In this document: positions 48,501 to 57,346 of the stretch, piece by piece
Position numbering within the stretch: the first letter of the stretch is position 1
Layout of the letters: each line of letters begins with the position of its first letter
IMG/VR virus record: IMGVR_UViG_3300036670_000258
Span: 1-64,000 of that record
Length of the DNA stretch: 64,000 nt
Strand: one strand, 5' to 3'
DNA from: a virus
Notes under the pieces: generated by a model
The model's input: the letters and a program-made list of their open reading frames with translations, nothing else
Database searches by the model: none
What the model was told of the DNA's origin: nothing
Made by a program: the position numbers and the translations under genes

Positions 48501-51089
48501 ATTAGGAACCGTATTAGCAAAAAATACAGTACCGTCTCTATTTAGTACTATGGTTCTATATGACATTATCCCATTATATTCACTATATATTCCAGTAACT
48601 AGTAATTTATCATCGAATACAATTGACATCGCATATACATTACCGTTAAATCCAGTTCCTGTATTAAACGACATGTCAACATCTCCATTATCTTGTAATT
48701 TTATAGCTCTATTATGGATAACATCATTATATGTTGTAAAATATCCAAATGCATAGAAAGAAGATTCTCCTTTTATTCTATCTATAAGAATAGGTTTTAT
48801 ATTACCTACATTAAAACCAGTTCCTCCATTAAAAGATAAATCTATTTCACCATTATCCAGTAGTTTTGTTATTCCAGTAGGAACTGTTATCCCCTTGTAC
48901 TTTGTAAAATATCCTGTTACAAACATACTGTTGTCAGGATTGCTAAGGACATCGATGGTAAACTTATCAAATCCATCACCTACATTAAATGTTGGATCAA
49001 ACGCACCATTAGGCGTTAACCTTATTAACTTATTAGAATAATTTCCATTATATGTACTAAACGTACCTGTAACTATTATTCTGCCTACACTATCTATTTC
49101 TGATTTTGTTGTATAGCTATTAAACCCACTACCCTGTATAAACGAATTATCTATCGATCCATCTGTATTAATTCTTACTATATTTTTCACTGTATTTCCA
49201 CCGAAAGATGAAAACAATCCACACACTATTATTTTTTTATCAAGTTGCTCTGTTATAGAAAATGTACTATATACCGTTGCAACTATACCACTTCCAATAT
49301 TAAAACTACTATCTATTGATAGATCCTTATTAACTTTAATTAAGTTACTACTGTCAAATGAATTAGTACTATCACTATATCCATTAAATCCTCCATAAAA
49401 ATAAGAATAAGAAGAATTGCCAATGGTGTCTGTGAAATAAAAACTATTTAGAGGCAAAAATCCATAATCAGTTGGTAATATATCGTCTTGGGATGGAACT
49501 ATTGAATCTATTAACCCAATATTATTTAGTTCACCTGCCGTAACTTCAATAAAATCAACTAAATTAGAATTATATACACCCAATGCATTTTGCATTCTAT
49601 CATTACCCGCTGCATAATCCTCTATTGTAATAGAATTACCTGAAACATAAACATTATATGTTATAATTTCTCCGTTCTTAATTGCCTGTGCCATGGCAAT
49701 TGCAATTTGCTGAAAACTCCCTACACTAGAGAATTTATTTTTAATGGCTCTCCCTGCTGGAATTGCCGAACTAGCTATTATTAAATAATCACCTAAATTA
49801 TAATCAGATATTTTTATTTCGTTTTTATCTCCTATAAAAATCTTATCATTATCGCTAGGTGTATCTGTGATTGTTATCTTGTAAAATCCTCTTGGATTTG
49901 GAATAATAGATTCAGATATAATTTTTTTGCCGTTTCTAGAAAATCCATTAAACAGTGATTCTTTACTTTTATTTAATTCGACTAGCATTCTATAATTCGG
50001 AATTGATTTACTTCCATTTAAGTTATAATACTGACCTTCTTTATCCTTAATGTATCTTAAAAAAGGTATATTGAAATCATTTCCAGAAGGTATCATATCG
50101 AATGGAACTAATGATGTGTCATTTAAATTATATGTAGTTTCATAACTATTATCTTTAATAAATACTTCTCCTCTATTTGTTATACTGTCTATTTTGAATG
50201 TTCCTTCATCTATATCGTCTACATATATTCCAAAATATCTGTATATCTTATAATCATCGGCAACATTATCGTCAAACAAGAACTCCAGATTTATTATATT
50301 GGCAGAAATCAAACCGTTTCTTTCAAACCCATTTGTTATAATTTCATTACTAAAAATTTCAGGATAATCTACTTGTGTGTAATATTTATCAAGTTGTTCA
50401 TTTTTAGTAGCAAATCCTCCATTAACAATGTCTATTCCATTAAAAGAAGACATCGAACCTTCACCGAAATTAATACTAATTGAAGATCTAGGAAAGAGTT
50501 TTTCGTTAACATGATTATTTAAATACTCTCCTATTTTTGAAGAATTTCCTAAATCAAATGTTTTAACAATTGATGCCTTTTTTAAAAGTTCCAAAATTCT
50601 AGAATTTTGACCTACTGTATTTTCTTCGTAGTTTGAATTATAATCAACATCTTCTACTCGGTATATTACGAACTTACTAGGCACTTTTTTCTCTAACCAT
50701 ATTGGAGCAAATATTTTGTATTGTTCGTCATATAGTTTAGTAGAATTAAAAGCAGCGCCATAATTATATTGATCCTCATACTGAAATTCATAGCTTGAAT
50801 AAACAGCATTGTCGTCAAATAATCTAAGAGTTTGGTATATTGAAGTAGTGGCTAAGTCTCTAAAGAATTTAGAGATATCATATGAATATTTACCAAATGA
50901 AGAAACTTCGAACTTTTGATACTCTATGCTTGAAAGTTCCTTGTTCGCTTTAAATGCACTCAAGTACAAATCACCAATAGAGTTAACAAGTAGCTTTACA
51001 TTACTTGTTAACTTTGGATTAGTTCTTAATATAGCAAAGGATTTGCTATCTACTGAATTGTTTTCAATATTTGTATTTATAGTAGACAT
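45585..51089 (-). CDS. giant tail/baseplate protein with delta-60 repeats (1834 aa)
   Basis: The N-terminal 550 residues and C-terminal 950 are beta-rich structural sequence without recognised family. Residues about 575-865 hold five or six delta-60-type repeats with the pattern Asp-Gly-x-Ile-Asp-x-Ser-Phe-Asn-x-Gly-x-Gly-Phe, then a hydrophobic strand and Gly-x-Phe-x-x-Tyr-Asn-Gly, for example Asn-Gly-Ala-Phe-Asp-Pro-Thr-Phe-Asn-Val-Gly. These form a beta-propeller in bacterial surface proteins. The start codon is 68 bases downstream of the 1223-residue gene. It may be a long side fibre or distal baseplate arm. Confidence 0.7.
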   Translation of the reverse strand: MSTINTNIENNSVDSKSFAILRTNPKLTSNVKLLVNSIGDLYLSAFKANKELSSIEYQKFEVSSFGKYSYDISKFFRDLATTSIYQTLRLFDDNAVYSSYEFQYEDQYNYGAAFNSTKLYDEQYKIFAPIWLEKKVPSKFVIYRVEDVDYNSNYEENTVGQNSRILELLKKASIVKTFDLGNSSKIGEYLNNHVNEKLFPRSSISINFGEGSMSSFNGIDIVNGGFATKNEQLDKYYTQVDYPEIFSNEIITNGFERNGLISANIINLEFLFDDNVADDYKIYRYFGIYVDDIDEGTFKIDSITNRGEVFIKDNSYETTYNLNDTSLVPFDMIPSGNDFNIPFLRYIKDKEGQYYNLNGSKSIPNYRMLVELNKSKESLFNGFSRNGKKIISESIIPNPRGFYKITITDTPSDNDKIFIGDKNEIKISDYNLGDYLIIASSAIPAGRAIKNKFSSVGSFQQIAIAMAQAIKNGEIITYNVYVSGNSITIEDYAAGNDRMQNALGVYNSNLVDFIEVTAGELNNIGLIDSIVPSQDDILPTDYGFLPLNSFYFTDTIGNSSYSYFYGGFNGYSDSTNSFDSSNLIKVNKDLSIDSSFNIGSGIVATVYSTFSITEQLDKKIIVCGLFSSFGGNTVKNIVRINTDGSIDNSFIQGSGFNSYTTKSEIDSVGRIIVTGTFSTYNGNYSNKLIRLTPNGAFDPTFNVGDGFDKFTIDVLSNPDNSMFVTGYFTKYKGITVPTGITKLLDNGEIDLSFNGGTGFNVGNIKPILIDRIKGESSFYAFGYFTTYNDVIHNRAIKLQDNGDVDMSFNTGTGFNGNVYAMSIVFDDKLLVTGIYSEYNGIMSYRTIVLNRDGTVFFANTVPNSTLVIIGDNIYRQVYGEYMYRVFATDSSSFQDTIFSEWDIYSMVGGSREGQSILVKSSEIGNVNVGEWVKQKNKDNYIQIIEIEKDPIIKDFYRIILNSVVSVSNDNVFEIYDVYKTSHGRFAAYDFKDFDFDFYSTRNSDLGDLSLDVYSHPNEKQTTYAGLNSVLGNELITDETILENYVNNEYDRLRENSLKETSLRSRIVPTINKFKLKDALNARNLPYILNAYEAFGEDNLSPNIEIDSNRNVEFMNMEHFLINKIPSSLRNNLVENGFDFNNYVDFADDGGLTIEKLKSTDFDYFKSHFNWNGYYNSADQIWHDNAMKVLWSKFNIGNLEKNSSTVFRGLRYEYLKRKENVSEFPTEFINDSNINNYKFGVVLSYYKDRDVDDNLITNNSVNIKSIKNEKFEFICIYITVNVVDNDVSDIDRHLLYTLNDIKLEEEIIDNEIPFWIDFSLNHAEFSNSYPNQPTVIRSSEITPFPAEFTKYITVDENGDFSWIYFKAEGDTYAVKVINVIDDTQITIAGIPWKFNTQTGQAEGIRMNVEDIQLIPLTNFKYYKGGKNGFNVLLNEINAYKFANKFNKFENIEYITIEEKGNIINNAYSLSIESGVNIIKPSIVTATSDPDKPRAYQLFSGEIGSIISNRKDGGYLTILRRMNGEYDPLFNSVITFGDGYSFNKVNINSTERNILMYKKFNDLGIAFDSYKNNREDYGFINNYFYHKVNDENSKNILKLSRTSDKLPIYPLIGEIAIDKKKLNLFKSKYSSNFFTKALPGGFIKLVSGTLSPIEKKNFMASTIMKVKESYDITRYTNKKENTIEILDNIRLNSLNTNSIHWYEDNAQVLMDVYLPFAILQELIEDGIQESFGKYVVPSLSYGNETTIDDDLKVYTDGNIIPRFIIDLIDIYGTKGKDLSTSFVSVDNVDDLNKNGFVKLTNFNILSYQKDGLSFRLIYNKIIGYSYNFKIHVKIQS

Positions 51090-51157
51090 GTATGATATTC
51101 TTTTGTTTAGATTATATATCCTAATTATAAGAATATCTAATCAAAAAATATCTTATA

Positions 51158-54100
51158 CTATTGTATTTCCGGATATGCGAAATTTGTAGTATTATCGGTC
51201 AAGTACTTTCTTCTTCCTGAATTAGTAGAAGACGAACTATTATCAAAATTTGTATTATAATTAGATAACATAGAACTCGTTATATTGTTTATATTTTTAC
51301 CCTGTGTTGTATATTTAGAATAAACTTCAATATCAAATTGAAAGCTATTTCCTCCGAAATCTAAGATATCTATACCTATTTTTTTAGAGTATGTTAGATT
51401 TGTAAAAATAGAAGATATAACTCCAGCAATTCTACCAGTTCCATTATCTCCGGCTCCATAATAATCTGTCATTCTGTATTGAAAAATCAAATCAACAACA
51501 ACAGAATTAGCCTTTCCACCTGGTATTATTTTTTTACCTCTCTTATTATCCGCATCAACTATTAGTGAATCTACATTAAGAGGAGAAACATATAGAAAAG
51601 ATCCACATGACTTTCCACCTAATAGATATTGATCATCTGGCGAAAATCCAGTAATAGCAGTCGATCTAAGTCCTAATGTATTTAAATTATTCTTTGTCTC
51701 TATTATTCTTAATGGTGTTTGTTTTTTACCATTAGCATCTGTTGATTTTAGAGGAGCTGTTTTTGGCATTCCTACCATTCCATTGCTAATAATACTAATA
51801 GCAGATATGTTACCATTTAATAATAATGGATGATTAATATGCATAAATATACCGTTACTATATATCGCATTAGTTACATTAAAAACCGAAGTTCTTTTTG
51901 CTAATTGATTTCCATCAAAATCTCCAGTCCATATAAAATCATCAGGACTTACTGTACTTGGCCATGGTGTAATAGTTGAGCTGTTAAAATTAGTAATTTT
52001 AGAAACTCCACTGATTGTTGGAACCGTATTATAATTAAATGAAAGTCCATACTCGTACGAATCATATCCATATCCATATCCTTCGCCAGAAGAATCCGGA
52101 TTAATGTCTCCATTATCACCTTCGTTGATTACATATAGGTTTTCATCATTTGCTAGGTTTTTAAATCTAGAATAAATAAATTGTCCCTTTAATTGGGTAG
52201 ATTGGCTTGGCCCAATATTAAAATATGTTTTATCATAAGCGGACCCTGCTATATTTGGAACGTTCTGATACATTACCGGAACTAAATCGTATTTAGCTTC
52301 TCCAGTATAATATGAATCGTTACTATATGATTCTTCAGGAGTTCCGTCCCCTAGTCCAAATATCACATTACTAGAAGATACTGGCAATGCTTTAGAAGTA
52401 TCTCCAATTATTCTAGCAATTAATTCAAGATTAGTTGCCTTTGTATTTGAAAGTTCTATTTTAAAATTCTTTGAGACAATAAATCCCTTTCCACCTGTTG
52501 TAGGAATTTCATTTACATAATATCCAGCAAACAATTGAACCGTCGTGTTATTCGTAACCTGTGTTACATTACCTGATTCGTCAATAATTCTTACTAATAA
52601 TTCCCCCAGTGTTCCCTCTATCACTGCACGTAAACTCAGCACTTCGTTTTGAAGTTCAAGTAGTTTTTCGTATACTGATATAGGATTTTGTTGAGATGTT
52701 AAAAAACCAGATGCAAGTGAGTTAGCACTATGTGCATATGTTTTCTCATCTACTTTAAATGATTCAGCAACGTGTGAATATACTCCTATGGAATCTAAGT
52801 CTTGTTGAATTTGAACCCGCAGTGCATCCATTTCGTTAGTCTTAATAACTGAAGCCATTTCGTCAGTGTTAACTTCTCCTTGTGGAAATTCAAATTTATA
52901 AATTTCTGACCAAGATGATTCAATTGGATTTGCAGGAAATCCTGCCTCAGAAACCGACTTAATCATAAATTCAACAACTTCTCCTGGATTAATTGAAACA
53001 TCAATCGAGTTAAAGTTTACTGCGTCAGCATCCTCTTCACTTTCTATAATCCAGGAATAAATTCCCAAACTATTTAATTTTCTTTTTCTAACTGGACCTA
53101 ATACTTCTACCCAATTCGAAAAGGCAGCTGTTTTTTCAGTAGAATTAGTTTCATCTTTAAATTTAATCTGATCGATTATTGCAGTCTTACCCGAAGTAGA
53201 TGCATATCTATATCTAATTCTAAATTGTACAACTTCTTGTGAAACTTCATTTCCTATTTTCTTAGGCTCAGGTATTGACCAGAAACCCCTCATTCTATAT
53301 TTAGGTGATACTGTTTGCAAGTCAGAAGATTCTGCTGAAGATTTAATTTCAGTAATTATAGATGAAAATAACTTAGATTCAGTTTCCTTTTGTAATACTA
53401 AAGAGCTAAGCTCGTTCATGTTAACATCCTTTTCCGCAGATGAATTAAACTTCTTTGTGTTAATTAAAGATTTTTTTTGTTTAATAGATTCATCTAATCT
53501 TTTTAAAGATTGCTCTGTTGAAATTTTATCAGATTTCAACTGCTTAATTTTATCAGTAGTTGAGTTATCAGTAAGGTGTTTATTAACCTGAACTACTTTA
53601 AAATTTGAAGTAGTAATAACAGGTGAATTCGGTACTATTCCGACAGATGAAGGTGGAATGTAATCTACCTTTAATGATTTAATAAATTGACCAAAATCAG
53701 AAACTTCATTTTTATAGTATGCAGCGAGTGTCATACTATTTCCTGTAGAATTTACTATCTCTAATTCATTTGAATAGAAAGAAACACCAGGTGAAAAGTA
53801 TTCTGCCGGAATTTTTGAAGTAGGATCGATTGGCTTAACAAAAATTATTTGTCTTTCATTAAATCCTACCTTTATTTCTATATTAAGATTTGTATCTACG
53901 TCCTTATAGATTCCTAACTGATTAGCTCCTAATTTAATAGATTCAAAACCTTCTAATAATAAAAGTTCTAATTGTGAAGTTGCACTGTCAATAGAAACAA
54001 CTTGATATCTTGTTCTGTATTTTCCAGAATTAACAATTAATGAATCATTTATCTTTAGTGTCTCTGTGTCCTTTAGCACCTTATTGGTATCTGTATATGA

Positions 54101-54829
54101 TAATTTGTTAACTGTAAATAATTTAACAGTTTTTGTTGAAGTTACACCATTAACGATAAAGTTCTTTTCAATATTTTCTACCCTAATAACATCAAACAAT
54201 CCTGCGTATTGAATCATTCTCATTGGCATGTTTAATACCTCAGAATCTATAGTGTATACATATGCATTGTCTATTAATTGAGTTTTAAAAAGTGAGTAAT
54301 CTATTTCACTCTCTCCTTTATATATTTCATCGAAATCTGTAACAGTTCTTAAATCACTTTCATTAAAAATATATCTTTCAACATATACTTTTTCGGTTTC
54401 AACTGGAATTTGTCCAGTAACATCTAAGTTAATTACAAGCAAAGGATTTAAAAAATCTTCGAAAAAAGCGTTTAACTTTGTATTAAATGTAGTCGGAGAG
54501 TCAAGTGATGTTATAGAAGGAGATGGTCCTTTTAATCTAGAGGTATGGACGGCTCTAATTGAACCATCTTTAAGTCTAATATTAGCATTAGATCCCTCTA
54601 ATCCACTTAGTGAATTAAGATTAATATTTAAACGTTCAATTTCTCTCTTTAAATATCCAAAAGCGGGTATTTGAATAGTTTGTGTTTTATTAGTGCTAGG
54701 ATTAAACAAGTCAATAACCACGGTTTCTTTGTCTGTGGTTATTGCTTCATTAATTCTATTGAAAGTTTCTAGTGAATTTGTATTCAGTTCTAGAAATTGT
54801 TCAAGTAACTGTGATATTGAATTGCTCAT
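51158..54829 (-). CDS. very large virion structural protein with coiled coil (1223 aa)
   Basis: It begins Met-Ser-Asn-Ser-Ile-Ser-Gln-Leu-Leu-Glu-Gln-Phe-Leu-Glu-Leu. Residues about 426-500 are a strong coiled coil (Lys-Gln-Leu-Lys-Ser-Asp-Lys-Ile and Leu-Lys-Arg-Leu-Asp-Glu-Ser-Ile). The 180 residues after it look like a fibronectin type III-like unit, with Phe-Arg-Ile-Arg-Tyr-Arg-Tyr and Trp-Ser-Glu-Ile-Tyr-Lys-Phe. The C-terminal third is Tyr/Asn/Gly-rich, with a Gly-Tyr-Gly-Tyr-Gly-Tyr-Asp stretch. It overlaps nothing and stands in the baseplate region. No T4 counterpart could be named; gp10- or gp12-like roles are only guesses. Confidence 0.6.
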   Translation of the reverse strand: MSNSISQLLEQFLELNTNSLETFNRINEAITTDKETVVIDLFNPSTNKTQTIQIPAFGYLKREIERLNINLNSLSGLEGSNANIRLKDGSIRAVHTSRLKGPSPSITSLDSPTTFNTKLNAFFEDFLNPLLVINLDVTGQIPVETEKVYVERYIFNESDLRTVTDFDEIYKGESEIDYSLFKTQLIDNAYVYTIDSEVLNMPMRMIQYAGLFDVIRVENIEKNFIVNGVTSTKTVKLFTVNKLSYTDTNKVLKDTETLKINDSLIVNSGKYRTRYQVVSIDSATSQLELLLLEGFESIKLGANQLGIYKDVDTNLNIEIKVGFNERQIIFVKPIDPTSKIPAEYFSPGVSFYSNELEIVNSTGNSMTLAAYYKNEVSDFGQFIKSLKVDYIPPSSVGIVPNSPVITTSNFKVVQVNKHLTDNSTTDKIKQLKSDKISTEQSLKRLDESIKQKKSLINTKKFNSSAEKDVNMNELSSLVLQKETESKLFSSIITEIKSSAESSDLQTVSPKYRMRGFWSIPEPKKIGNEVSQEVVQFRIRYRYASTSGKTAIIDQIKFKDETNSTEKTAAFSNWVEVLGPVRKRKLNSLGIYSWIIESEEDADAVNFNSIDVSINPGEVVEFMIKSVSEAGFPANPIESSWSEIYKFEFPQGEVNTDEMASVIKTNEMDALRVQIQQDLDSIGVYSHVAESFKVDEKTYAHSANSLASGFLTSQQNPISVYEKLLELQNEVLSLRAVIEGTLGELLVRIIDESGNVTQVTNNTTVQLFAGYYVNEIPTTGGKGFIVSKNFKIELSNTKATNLELIARIIGDTSKALPVSSSNVIFGLGDGTPEESYSNDSYYTGEAKYDLVPVMYQNVPNIAGSAYDKTYFNIGPSQSTQLKGQFIYSRFKNLANDENLYVINEGDNGDINPDSSGEGYGYGYDSYEYGLSFNYNTVPTISGVSKITNFNSSTITPWPSTVSPDDFIWTGDFDGNQLAKRTSVFNVTNAIYSNGIFMHINHPLLLNGNISAISIISNGMVGMPKTAPLKSTDANGKKQTPLRIIETKNNLNTLGLRSTAITGFSPDDQYLLGGKSCGSFLYVSPLNVDSLIVDADNKRGKKIIPGGKANSVVVDLIFQYRMTDYYGAGDNGTGRIAGVISSIFTNLTYSKKIGIDILDFGGNSFQFDIEVYSKYTTQGKNINNITSSMLSNYNTNFDNSSSSTNSGRRKYLTDNTTNFAYPEIQ

Positions 54830-54830
54830 A

Positions 54831-56762
54831 TTATCTTATAATTTCAAGTTCAAACGTCTTGTTTATTTCATCAACACATATTAGTTCAATGTATGGTGAT
54901 ATGCTTAATAGATTAGATGTACCTATTACTGCCTTTAATTTCCATCCATCATTCCGGTCTGTGTAGAAATTTATTTTATTATTTCCTATATTTAATAATG
55001 CATCTTTAAATGAAATTTTAATGGTTTGTCCCTTTTTCCATTGATTAATGCTATCATCCAAATATATATTTAAATCTCCAGAGGGTATACCACCATCAGT
55101 GTGAATTCTCAATAAGTTATCAAATGGTCTAATTCTAGTAATTATTCCATTAGCAGCTGCCAATGTCATATTAAACTTATTTGTTAAGTTGATTATGGTT
55201 CCTGTTGTCATTGAAATAAAATCAAATTCAAATAAATCGTTTAGATTATATCCATTATTATTATTTACTATTTTTATTTTAGATGGATTAGTTTTATCAA
55301 TTAAAATTCCATTTCCAGGGGATAGTACATCCGTATTATATTGAATCTCACTTGGGATTACACCACTAATTACTTGATTTAATCTATTATTAATAGAAGA
55401 TATCATGTCGACAATAGAGCTTGAATTTGAATAGTTTAATATTGCATTTTCGAGCATAATTTCTATTTCATTAAGTCTAGATTTAACGCCATTTGATTCA
55501 TTTGTTGTTAATAAAAGATCTTCAACTGCAACGAGTCTATCAAAAATAGATGTAAATCTACTGTTAGCTTCTATCATTAATTTAGCAGCATTTTCCAAGG
55601 CAGTCGTCGTGTCTAGAAAAATGTCCATCGAAAACGTAGTGTAATCGTTTATATTAGATTCAACACCTACATTATCAAGTGAAGAGTTAAATTTAACATT
55701 TAACTTTAATGCAAATGCATTACCATTTAATCCTGTAACTTCATTTGGCTTATACTTAGTTAATTCAGGTATATATGATCCAGTCGAAGCTGCATCATTT
55801 TTAAAATTATCAAGTATTATAACACCATACAGATTCGTAGATCTATTAACACTATTTGACTTTGAATATAAATCATAATAAACAAGTATTGCATTAAACC
55901 TAAAGTCTCCACCTCTCTTAGAATAATCTAATAAATTATTTAATAAAGGATCATTTATTATTCTAGCGTACGATGAAGCATCAAAATCTATTCCATAATT
56001 ATATGAGTCAACCGGATTAAGGCTAATTGCACCATCAGATTTCCTGTCACCTAATGATCCTAATGTTAAATTTGCGTCAGGATGGGTTTGACCCTGTCTA
56101 CCATTAATAAAATCAGTAGGCAAATATGATGTTGCTGTTGTATTATAATTAGATGACTTAAATAAAACATCAGGTGTAAATCCAACCGAAGATGGAACGT
56201 TTATGAATATTTCATTGTAAGTGTTTCCTTGATAGTTCTTATCATTGGAAACATCAATATTTCCAATATATTTTACTAATCTATTATAATTACTTCCTGT
56301 TTCTGCAATTTCTTCAAGTTCTATTGCTCTAGAAATACCACCAGCAGCGTATTGAGATGACGCATTTTTTAAATCAAGAGCGCCAATGTGATTCATCCAT
56401 TTAAAAAAGATCTTTTCAGAATCCGCTAAAAATAAAGAAGGATCAAAATCATCGTCACTTAATATAAAGTTTTCTAGATTTAATGCATAGTTTTGAAATG
56501 TTTCTGCAAATTCAATATTAGCATCTCCACTTGGAATATAAGGTGTATCCTGTGCACCTCCTTCAAAAAGATTTTCAAATTGAATATAGTTTTCACTATT
56601 ACCTGGAGTTGCAACGGCCGGAATATCTATTAACGCAAATTTAGAATACTCAAAATTAATGTCTGGATTATTATATGCTCTTGTCAAATCTCTAGCAGCA
56701 CTTGAAAACGCATACATGGTTCCTCCTTGTTCTTGTGGTATTCTTATTAATGGTGTAGCCAT
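54831..56762 (-). CDS. virion structural protein, baseplate-associated (643 aa)
   Basis: It begins Met-Ala-Thr-Pro-Leu-Ile-Arg-Ile-Pro-Gln-Glu-Gln-Gly-Gly-Thr-Met-Tyr-Ala-Phe-Ser-Ser-Ala-Ala-Arg-Asp. This start (Ile-Pro-x-x-x-Gly-Gly-Thr-Met-Tyr-Ala-Phe) is a recurring N-terminus in large phage structural genes. Residues about 400-470 are helical (Ser-Arg-Leu-Asn-Glu-Ile-Glu-Ile-Met-Leu-Glu). The C-terminal part has a Gly-Asn-Gly-Ile-Leu-Ile and a final beta domain. It stops one base before the 1223-residue gene begins, so the two are probably made together. Confidence 0.6.
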   Translation of the reverse strand: MATPLIRIPQEQGGTMYAFSSAARDLTRAYNNPDINFEYSKFALIDIPAVATPGNSENYIQFENLFEGGAQDTPYIPSGDANIEFAETFQNYALNLENFILSDDDFDPSLFLADSEKIFFKWMNHIGALDLKNASSQYAAGGISRAIELEEIAETGSNYNRLVKYIGNIDVSNDKNYQGNTYNEIFINVPSSVGFTPDVLFKSSNYNTTATSYLPTDFINGRQGQTHPDANLTLGSLGDRKSDGAISLNPVDSYNYGIDFDASSYARIINDPLLNNLLDYSKRGGDFRFNAILVYYDLYSKSNSVNRSTNLYGVIILDNFKNDAASTGSYIPELTKYKPNEVTGLNGNAFALKLNVKFNSSLDNVGVESNINDYTTFSMDIFLDTTTALENAAKLMIEANSRFTSIFDRLVAVEDLLLTTNESNGVKSRLNEIEIMLENAILNYSNSSSIVDMISSINNRLNQVISGVIPSEIQYNTDVLSPGNGILIDKTNPSKIKIVNNNNGYNLNDLFEFDFISMTTGTIINLTNKFNMTLAAANGIITRIRPFDNLLRIHTDGGIPSGDLNIYLDDSINQWKKGQTIKISFKDALLNIGNNKINFYTDRNDGWKLKAVIGTSNLLSISPYIELICVDEINKTFELEIIR

Positions 56763-56778
56763 TTATGCTTTTTTATTT

Positions 56779-57345
56779 TTATGAATATACTATAGTAGTA
56801 TTTGATGTATTTGATACAATATAGAACGCTCCTCCTACCATAGTAAGCGTAATAGAACCTGCGACAGGCACAGTTACTGAAGATACTCCATTTATATTTG
56901 TAGTATTAAATGTAACTTCTTCTTCATCAACAATAAATGTTAATGTTTGGCCTTCAATTGCATCAGTGAGCAATATAGGATTAGGAAACAATTGACCTCT
57001 TAACACATAGGTTGCACTCTGATATGAATTGGCGGCAGGTAAAGATGATACATCTGCTTCAATATTACATATTAGCGCATTGTTTAATGTAACACTTTCA
57101 TTTGCTACTATTGGTAAATTAGCAACAATATCTGCATTATTTACTAGTAATGTATCGATAGTTCCATTATTAATACGCAATAGTGATGCTGTAATTCTGC
57201 CAGAAAGTATAAGTGTTTGTTGTTCTGTGTTAAATAGAGCAGCAATAGCCGCTAATTCTTCATTTAGCGATGTAAAATTGTTGTTAATTACAAGTCTAGA
57301 AGATGAAACACTATCGGTTCCCTGTATTAATGTTATATTTGCCAT
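56779..57345 (-). CDS. tail-fibre-like structural protein (188 aa)
   Basis: It begins Met-Ala-Asn-Ile-Thr-Leu-Ile-Gln-Gly-Thr-Asp-Ser, then Ser-Arg-Leu-Val-Ile-Asn-Asn-Asn-Phe-Thr-Ser-Leu-Asn-Glu-Glu-Leu, the common phage pattern for the N-terminal helix of short fibre proteins. After a repetitive Asn-Ala/Leu-rich middle it ends in a beta domain. It lies between the wedge protein and the 643-residue structural protein. Confidence 0.6.
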   Translation of the reverse strand: MANITLIQGTDSVSSSRLVINNNFTSLNEELAAIAALFNTEQQTLILSGRITASLLRINNGTIDTLLVNNADIVANLPIVANESVTLNNALICNIEADVSSLPAANSYQSATYVLRGQLFPNPILLTDAIEGQTLTFIVDEEEVTFNTTNINGVSSVTVPVAGSITLTMVGGAFYIVSNTSNTTIVYS

Positions 57346-57346
57346 T

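Noticed and set aside
51094-51137. Terminator between the 1223- and 1834-residue genes
   Set aside because: A 9-bp inverted repeat GATATTCTT/AAGAATATC exists, but the loop is long, several foldings compete and no T-run follows on the minus strand.
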